Below are positions 1 to 4,890 of a stretch of DNA of 6,600 bases, in pieces. The first letter of the stretch is position 1; the number at the start of each line of letters is the position of its first letter. The notes under the pieces were generated by a model. It made no database searches, was not told the DNA's origin, and saw only the letters and a program-made list of their open reading frames with translations. The DNA is from an uncultured Candidatus Melainabacteria bacterium (GTDB lineage: Bacteria > Cyanobacteriota > Vampirovibrionia > Gastranaerophilales > Gastranaerophilaceae), in assembly GCA_937895785.1 (NCBI GenBank), contig CALBKW010000001.1:1-6600 (forward strand), given 5' to 3'. The position numbers and the translations under genes were made by a program.

Positions 1-634
1 TAGATTTGACATTTCTAACGAGTGGTTGAATAAAATTACTGATTTTATTACACAAATGCCTAAAAATATTGATGATTATGAAAAAATTATTACAAATAAT
101 CCAATATTTAAAGAACGTACTATCGGTAAAGGTATAATGCACAAACAAACTGCAATTAAATATTCAATTACTGGACCTAATTTGAGGGCATCAGGGAGTG
201 ATTTAGACCTTAGAAAATCACATGGCTATGCCATCTATCCTGAATTAGATTTTATCTCTGCCGTTTCTCATAGAAGTGACTCTTATGGTCGTTACGAAGT
301 GAGAATGCAAGAAATGCGCACTTGTTTATCATTAATTAGGCAATGTATTCTATGGCTAAAATCTAATAATGAAACGAATACTGTTTCTAATGTTAAACCA
401 TTCAATTTCAAAGTTCCTGAAGGTGAATATACATCTTATATTGAATCTTCAAGAGGACTTTTAAGTTGCTATATTAAAGCTGATGGCTCAGAAAAACCTT
501 ATAGGGTTAAGTGGCGAACTGGCTCATTTTATGCTGTTCAAGTCTTGCCAGAGTTATTAAAAGGACATACGATGTGTGACATAATGGCTGTGTTTGGGTC
601 GTTGGATGTTATTATACCTGAGGTGGATAGATAA
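1..634 (+). CDS. nuoD: NADH-quinone oxidoreductase subunit D (49 kDa subunit), 3' part only
   Basis: This is the C-terminal 210 residues of NuoD, the peripheral-arm subunit that forms the quinone-reduction pocket with NuoH. The reading frame is open from base 2 with no start, so the gene begins upstream; the in-frame TTG at 26 is not taken as the start because family-like sequence continues before it. Family motifs seen are ITGPNLRASG (about 167-196) followed by DLRK, SDSYGRYEVRMQEM (275-316), VPEGE and ESSRG (about 413-457), KPYRVK (494-511), LPELLKGH, and the typical ending GSLDVIIPEVDR (596-631). The C-terminus lacks the CxxC ligands of [NiFe]-hydrogenase large subunits, which excludes a membrane-bound hydrogenase. 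Two family patterns are altered: usual GDxYDRY reads SDSYGRY, and usual RAPSF reads RTGSF. Whether it is fused to nuoC, as in some lineages, lies outside the window. The stop codon overlaps the nuoH start by one base. Confidence 0.95.
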   Translation, partial: RFDISNEWLNKITDFITQMPKNIDDYEKIITNNPIFKERTIGKGIMHKQTAIKYSITGPNLRASGSDLDLRKSHGYAIYPELDFISAVSHRSDSYGRYEVRMQEMRTCLSLIRQCILWLKSNNETNTVSNVKPFNFKVPEGEYTSYIESSRGLLSCYIKADGSEKPYRVKWRTGSFYAVQVLPELLKGHTMCDIMAVFGSLDVIIPEVDR

Positions 635-1734
635 TGAATTACTTATATTTTTGGTATATTGATATTTTGTCAAAGCATAATATTCCAGAGTTGTTTGGTG
701 ATATTACATTTCCGCTACTTCCATTTTGTATAGTTGCAGCAGCTATTATATTTGTTGTGCTATTTTTAGTTTTATTGGAAAGAAAAATATTAGCATTATT
801 TACTCAAAGAAAAGGTCCTAATAGAGTTGGAATATGGGGAATTTTGCAAACTTGTGCAGATGCAATAAAGCTATTAACAAAGCAAAATGTGGATATAAAA
901 GGTAGCGATAGATTTTTGTTTAATGTTGCGCCTATTGTAGTTTTTGTTCCTGCTATGTTATTGTGGGGGCTCATTCCATATTCTTCTGAATTTGAATTTA
1001 TGGGATTTTCAGTGACTATAATTTTATTTGTTGCAATAGCGCTATTACCAGTTATTGGTATTATTTTAGCAGGATATGCAAGTAATAATAAATATTCTTT
1101 GATTGGTGCAATCCGTTCAGCAGCCCAAATTATAAGCTATGAATTGCCGATGACATTCGTTATTATGTCAATTGTTTTATTAGCATCATCAATGAATTTA
1201 AAAGATATAGTACTAGCACAAATATCAGTACCACCAGTTTGGGGGTGGTTTGCTTTACCTTGCTTTTTAGGTTTTATAATAATGTTTATTTGTGCTGTTG
1301 CAGAGATGAACAGATGTCCTTTTGATTTGCCCGAAGCCGAAAGTGAGTTAGTTGCAGGATATAACACAGAATATTCTGGAATGAGATTTGCATTATTCTT
1401 TTTAGGTGAATATACAATGCTGTTTGTTATGTGTTTATTTATGGCAACAATATTTTTAGGTGGTTTTTTACCTCTGACAGGAAAATATATTTCCGAAATA
1501 TGTTTTGCAAATTCTGAATTTTTACAAGTATTTATATACTTTGAACAAGCGATTTGGTTATTTTTAAAAACTACTATTCTTGTAATTTTAGTAATGCTTG
1601 TTAGAGCATCTTATCCAAGGTTAAATTCTTCATCTTTAATGATGTTTTCATGGAAATTTTTATTACCATTATCAATATTGAATTTTATTTTAATTATGGT
1701 TGTTAAATATATTCAAGATGGAGGTGCCATATAA
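634..1734 (+). CDS. nuoH: NADH-quinone oxidoreductase subunit H
   Basis: NuoH (ND1 homologue, 366 aa, slightly longer than the usual 320-350) is the membrane subunit that docks the peripheral arm, holds most of the quinone channel and starts the proton-coupling path. It is highly hydrophobic with about eight membrane segments. Conserved blocks are LERKILALFTQRKGPNRVG (48-66) with ADAIKLLTK (75-83), the NNKYSLIGAIRSAAQIISYE loop (151-170), and the acidic loop AEMNRCPFDLPEAESELVAG (223-242) followed by TEYSGMRFALFFLGEY (245-260). The acidic loop supplies the E-channel carboxylates beside the quinone cavity. The C-terminal RASYPR (324-329) and WKFLLPL (340-346) are present, but the RYDQ normally between them is NSSS (331-334). 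The ATG at 634 is chosen because GAGGTGG (620-626) lies at good spacing and because it overlaps the nuoD stop as TAATG. The end overlaps nuoI the same way. Confidence 0.97.
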   Translation: MNYLYFWYIDILSKHNIPELFGDITFPLLPFCIVAAAIIFVVLFLVLLERKILALFTQRKGPNRVGIWGILQTCADAIKLLTKQNVDIKGSDRFLFNVAPIVVFVPAMLLWGLIPYSSEFEFMGFSVTIILFVAIALLPVIGIILAGYASNNKYSLIGAIRSAAQIISYELPMTFVIMSIVLLASSMNLKDIVLAQISVPPVWGWFALPCFLGFIIMFICAVAEMNRCPFDLPEAESELVAGYNTEYSGMRFALFFLGEYTMLFVMCLFMATIFLGGFLPLTGKYISEICFANSEFLQVFIYFEQAIWLFLKTTILVILVMLVRASYPRLNSSSLMMFSWKFLLPLSILNFILIMVVKYIQDGGAI

Positions 1735-2147
1735 TGTTTAAACGCATCTTTAATGATACTTATAACTTGTTACTAGGCTCATTTACGGTATTTAAACATT
1801 CTTTTAAAAGACGAGTTACTGAAGAATATCCAGAAAAGAAACCCATACTTCCTGAGCGTTTCCGTGGTAAGCATAACTGGAATGCGGAAAAATGCTGTGC
1901 CTGTAAAAGTTGTGAAAGAGTTTGTCCGACTGGTGCAATAGTTATTAATAAATCTGAAAATAATATTGAATTTAATGTTGATTTAAAAAAATGTATTTTT
2001 TGCGGAAATTGCATGTACTACTGTCCTAAAAAGGCAATTGGTATGTCAAATGATTTTGAATTAGCTACAGATAAAAAAGATAATTTAATAATTGCAATAA
2101 ACTCTTTAAATTTAAATGAGAGTAGTAATATAATTGATAAAGAGTAA
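1734..2147 (+). CDS. nuoI: NADH-quinone oxidoreductase subunit I, 2x[4Fe-4S] ferredoxin subunit
   Basis: NuoI (137 aa) carries the last two cubane clusters before the terminal cluster of NuoB and hands electrons towards the quinone site. Both binding motifs are complete: C54-x2-C57-x2-C60-x3-C64-P and C87-x2-C90-x2-C93-x3-C97-P, the second reading KKCIFCGNCMYYCP. The amphipathic, Lys/Arg-rich N-terminus (KHSFKRR, then LPERFRGKH at 39-47) matches the segment that packs on NuoH and NuoD. The protein is short beside the usual 150-180 aa; the tail after the second motif is about 40 residues, mixed in charge and Asn-rich near its end. The ATG at 1734 has GGAGGTG at 1720-1726, inside the nuoH 3' end, and overlaps the nuoH stop by one base. 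A stand-alone polyferredoxin is unlikely given the fit to NuoI and its place between nuoH and nuoJ. Confidence 0.96.
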   Translation: MFKRIFNDTYNLLLGSFTVFKHSFKRRVTEEYPEKKPILPERFRGKHNWNAEKCCACKSCERVCPTGAIVINKSENNIEFNVDLKKCIFCGNCMYYCPKKAIGMSNDFELATDKKDNLIIAINSLNLNESSNIIDKE

Positions 2148-2148
2148 T

Positions 2149-2152
2149 GGAG
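2149..2152 (+). promoter_or_regulatory. Ribosome binding site GGAG for nuoJ
   Basis: GGAG lies four bases before the ATG at 2157, a rather short spacing. It helps decide the nuoJ start: the ATG at 2147, which overlaps the nuoI stop, opens a different frame whose product is not NuoJ-like, whereas the 2157 frame gives a full NuoJ. Confidence 0.55.
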
Positions 2153-2156
2153 TGTC

Positions 2157-2711
2157 ATGAACGAACTAGAAATTATAAAAAGTATAACATTTTATGGATT
2201 TGCTGTCGCAATAATTGTCTTTGCTTTGCTAACATTATTCGCAAGACGAGTTCTCTACTCACTACTTTTTGCAGTAATTTTATTTTTCTGTACAGGAGGT
2301 ATTTTCTTTTCTTTAGGTGCAGATTATAACGCTGTTGTGCAAATTATTGTTTATGGAGTAGCTATCCCTGTACTTTTATTATTTTCTATTATGTTTACTT
2401 CTGCTTATGAAGGACGAAAGGTTAATTTAGCATTCTCTCCAAGATTTTTTGTTGGTTTTCTGTCTTCTTCGCTATTATTTTTGATGTTATGGTACGCTGT
2501 ACAATTTGCTTTAGGAATTTCTGACAAATTAGGTTGGTTCTTTAATTCAGATATTCCAAAAGCTAATAGCGATGAAATGTTTATGGCTATTTCTAATGGG
2601 CTATATACTAATTACTTGTTGCCATTTATGCTAATTGGTTTACTTGTATTAATTGTCGTTGTCGGAATTTCAACATTGAATGTTATTAAGGAGAAAAAGC
2701 ATGTTAAGTAA
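2157..2711 (+). CDS. nuoJ: NADH-quinone oxidoreductase subunit J
   Basis: NuoJ (ND6 homologue, 184 aa, normal length) is a five-helix membrane subunit between NuoH and NuoK. Its third helix takes part in the open/closed transitions of complex I. Hydrophobic segments lie near residues 11-28, 33-53, 58-80, 97-119 and 152-173. Family-like sequence includes FFSLGADYNAVVQIIVY (50-66), the hydrophilic residues after TM3, and NYLLPF (152-157) before the last helix. Two departures stand out: the usual VYxGAIxVLFLF of TM3 reads VYGVAIPVLLLF (65-76), with Val at the usual Gly and a Pro after Ile, and the glutamate that usually follows in or near LPFE of TM5 is Met158. The gene starts nine bases after the nuoI stop and overlaps nuoK by 11 bases. 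Sequence similarity alone is modest, as usual for this subunit; position makes the call firm. Confidence 0.93.
   Translation: MNELEIIKSITFYGFAVAIIVFALLTLFARRVLYSLLFAVILFFCTGGIFFSLGADYNAVVQIIVYGVAIPVLLLFSIMFTSAYEGRKVNLAFSPRFFVGFLSSSLLFLMLWYAVQFALGISDKLGWFFNSDIPKANSDEMFMAISNGLYTNYLLPFMLIGLLVLIVVVGISTLNVIKEKKHVK
2688..2693 (+). promoter_or_regulatory. Ribosome binding site AAGGAG for nuoK, deciding its start
   Basis: A strong AAGGAG lies seven bases before the ATG at 2701, within the last codons of nuoJ. An in-frame ATG at 2680 exists, but it has no good ribosome site and would add the charged leader MLLRRKS, which is not typical of NuoK. The 2701 start is therefore preferred. Confidence 0.8.
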
Positions 2712-3027
2712 TATATTTCATGTGAATTTGGCACATTATTTAATTTTAGCATTTTTACTTTTTTTGATTGGTGCTTTTGGTGCTATTGTATCAAGAAATG
2801 TTATTAAATTGCTAATTTCTCTTGAGTTTATGCTTACGGCCGTAAATATAAATTTTATCGCATTTGCGACATTTGCGGATAATATAAAACTTACGGGATA
2901 TGTTTTTAACATTTTTTATATAGCGATTGGCTCTATTGAGGTTGCTATTGCATTAATTATTTTCTATTTGATGTATAGAGAAAAGAAATCAATTGATATG
3001 GATAAGTATAAGGAGTTAAAAGGCTAG
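2701..3027 (+). CDS. nuoK: NADH-quinone oxidoreductase subunit K
   Basis: NuoK (ND4L homologue, 108 aa from this start, close to the usual 100-105) is a three-helix membrane subunit linking the NuoH/NuoJ E-channel to the antiporter-like subunits. Membrane segments lie near residues 11-30, 34-58 and 67-92. Both key proton-path glutamates are present: Glu42 in LISLEFMLTAVNIN (38-51), matching E. coli Glu36, and Glu80 in IGSIEVAIAL (76-85), matching E. coli Glu72. The neighbourhood of Glu80 is unusual, because the common AAAEAAIGLA context is replaced. The tail DKYKELKG matches the usual NuoK ending. It overlaps nuoJ by 11 bases and ends with TAG directly abutting the nuoL ATG, in the same reading frame. 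Confidence 0.95.
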   Translation: MLSNIFHVNLAHYLILAFLLFLIGAFGAIVSRNVIKLLISLEFMLTAVNINFIAFATFADNIKLTGYVFNIFYIAIGSIEVAIALIIFYLMYREKKSIDMDKYKELKG

Positions 3028-4887
3028 ATGGATTTTTTTATATCTAATGTTTATACAGTTATTTTAGTTCCACTTTGGGTTTGCTTAATTATTTTGTTAG
3101 GTAAGCTATTTGCTGTAATGCAATCAAGGCGATTGATGGCAACACTAACTATTGCATCGACACTATATGGCTTAGTATTCTCTATTGCTCTGTTTGCAAA
3201 AATGTTATTAGAAAATGGGTTTAGTTATGAAGTTACTATTCCATTTATAAAAATAAATGCTCTAGAATTAAGTTTAGGTGTATATTTAGATGCTTTATCA
3301 ATGTGGTTAATGCTGATTGTTACTTCGATTTCATTATTGGTTCAAATATACTCTTATGCATATATGCAAAATGATAAAAGTTTTATGCGATTTTTTGCAT
3401 ATATGAATTTGTTTAACTTTTCAATGTTAGGATTAGTTTTGAGTCCTAATATGTTTCAAACATATATTTTCTGGGAACTTGTTGGTGTTTCAAGTTATTT
3501 ATTAATTGGATTTTGGTATAAAAAAGAAGCTGCATCAATAGCAGCCAAAAAAGCATTTATAATTAATAGAATTGGCGATTTTTCATTACTTTCAGGTATA
3601 ATTATGGGAGCTTATATATTGTATTCTAATTATGACAATATAGTTTCTATTATGCTTCCTTTTTCAGACTTACCAGCAATTTCAGATCAAATATATGCTG
3701 CTACATCAGATGGAATATTTATTGTTTTAGCTATTTTATTGATTATTGCTTCAATTGCAAAATCCGCACAATTCCCTTTAAATACTTGGTTAATTGATGC
3801 AATGGAAGGTCCAACTCCAGTAAGTGCATTAATTCATTCTGCTACAATGGTTGCAGCAGGCGTATACTTATTATGTCGTTTATATCCTCTTTATTCTTTA
3901 AATAATGCAGTATTAGAAATTATATCTGTTGTAGGGATTGTTACAGCTATAATTTGTTCAATTTCTGCAATTTCTCAAACTAATATAAAGAAAATGTTAG
4001 CTTATTCAACAAGCGCTCAATTAGGATTAATGTTTTTAGCATTAGGTGCTTGTTCCGTGACAACAACAATGATTCATTTGACTGCTCATTCTTTTATAAA
4101 AGCAATGCTATTTTTAATTGCAGGTATCGTTATTACATCACAAGCTGGGAATCAAGATATTAAGCAAATGGGAGGTTTGAGAACTAAGTTACCAACTTCT
4201 GCAATTGCATATTTAATAGGTGCCTTGTCGTTAAGTGGATTGTTGTTTGCTGGTTTTGCATCAAAAGAATTAATATTAGGAAACTTATTAACTGGGAAAC
4301 ATTACATCTATGCAACTTTGTTTTTGATTGTCGCTTTTATGACTGCGTATTACTTATTTAGAACATATTTTTATGTGTTTGAAGGTGAAAATAAATCAGA
4401 AGAAAATACTTTTAAAACTCCAGATTTAATTTTAAATATAATTGTTGGATTATTTGCCTTAGTAATTATTGTTTTATGGTTTATTTTCCCAAAATCAGAG
4501 GACATTCTATTTAAAGTAATCTCTTACATTGTTGGAATTACTGCAATAGCAATTTCATATTTGGTTTTTGCAAATAAAAATGTTGTAAGAAAGATTCCTG
4601 TAATTTTTGACATTTCATATAATTGTTTTTACTTAGAGTCTATTCAAGGTGGTATTGTTGATTGTTATAACCGAATGTCACGAGTATTTTTCTTGATTGA
4701 TAAATATATTTTTGATGCAATTTCGTATTTGTTTGCACTAAATGTAAGATTTATATCTTGGATTTTTTCAAAAGCGCAAACTGGTAAAGTGCAAAGTTAT
4801 CTATCTTATTCTTTATTGATAATAATGCTTTCCTTTGGAGGATTATTATTAATTTATAATTTGATTGTGTATTTTAGTGAGGTTTAA
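3028..4887 (+). CDS. nuoL: NADH-quinone oxidoreductase subunit L, distal antiporter-like subunit
   Basis: NuoL (ND5 homologue, 619 aa, normal length) is the most distal proton-translocating subunit, with an expected 16 or so helices and a C-terminal lateral helix running along the arm. Visible family blocks are LDALSMWLMLIVTSISLLV (87-105), RFFAYMNLFNFSMLGLVLS (121-139), FWELVGVSSYLLIGFWY (148-164), NRIGDFSLLSG (180-190), AKSAQFPLNTWLIDAMEGP (244-262) continuing into TPVSALIHSATMVAAGVYL, and KKMLAYSTSAQLG (321-333). The proton-path residues Glu150, Lys245, His350, His354, Lys358 and Lys413 are all present. Around residues 525-585 an amphipathic region, followed by AQTGKVQSYLSYS, fits the lateral helix and final membrane helix. 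PLHTWLPDAM of many homologues is PLNTWLIDAM here; this position is variable (Gln in E. coli). The ATG follows the nuoK stop directly, with AAGGAG at 3010-3015. It ends with two in-frame TAA codons. Confidence 0.97.
   Translation: MDFFISNVYTVILVPLWVCLIILLGKLFAVMQSRRLMATLTIASTLYGLVFSIALFAKMLLENGFSYEVTIPFIKINALELSLGVYLDALSMWLMLIVTSISLLVQIYSYAYMQNDKSFMRFFAYMNLFNFSMLGLVLSPNMFQTYIFWELVGVSSYLLIGFWYKKEAASIAAKKAFIINRIGDFSLLSGIIMGAYILYSNYDNIVSIMLPFSDLPAISDQIYAATSDGIFIVLAILLIIASIAKSAQFPLNTWLIDAMEGPTPVSALIHSATMVAAGVYLLCRLYPLYSLNNAVLEIISVVGIVTAIICSISAISQTNIKKMLAYSTSAQLGLMFLALGACSVTTTMIHLTAHSFIKAMLFLIAGIVITSQAGNQDIKQMGGLRTKLPTSAIAYLIGALSLSGLLFAGFASKELILGNLLTGKHYIYATLFLIVAFMTAYYLFRTYFYVFEGENKSEENTFKTPDLILNIIVGLFALVIIVLWFIFPKSEDILFKVISYIVGITAIAISYLVFANKNVVRKIPVIFDISYNCFYLESIQGGIVDCYNRMSRVFFLIDKYIFDAISYLFALNVRFISWIFSKAQTGKVQSYLSYSLLIIMLSFGGLLLIYNLIVYFSEV
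4879..4882 (+). promoter_or_regulatory. Ribosome binding site GAGG for nuoM
   Basis: GAGG within the last two sense codons of nuoL lies eight bases before the nuoM ATG at 4891, supporting that start and coupled translation. Confidence 0.6.
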
Positions 4888-4890
4888 TAA

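Noticed and set aside
1..3. TAG at the very start of the window
   Set aside because: It is out of frame with nuoD, whose frame is open from base 2.
1230..1249. Short inverted repeat ACCACC / GGTGGT with an 8-base loop inside nuoH
   Set aside because: It has only a 6-bp stem within codons for VPPVWGW, no U-tract and no gene boundary nearby; it is probably a coding coincidence.
1137..1367. Open frame of 76 codons on the minus strand inside nuoH
   Set aside because: It lies wholly antisense to strongly conserved NuoH sequence, has no ribosome site I can see and resembles no known protein; it is a composition shadow.
1760..2014. Open frame of 84 codons on the minus strand inside nuoI
   Set aside because: It is antisense to the two ferredoxin motifs, has no recognisable domain, and is best explained as a shadow of nuoI.
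2147..2329. Open frame of 60 codons starting at the nuoI stop
   Set aside because: It overlaps the 5' end of nuoJ in another frame and its Cys/Arg-rich product matches nothing; the 2157 frame gives a full NuoJ.
2680..2700. Upstream in-frame ATG as an alternative nuoK start
   Set aside because: It has no convincing ribosome site and would add a charged leader; ATG 2701 has AAGGAG at ideal spacing and gives the normal family length.
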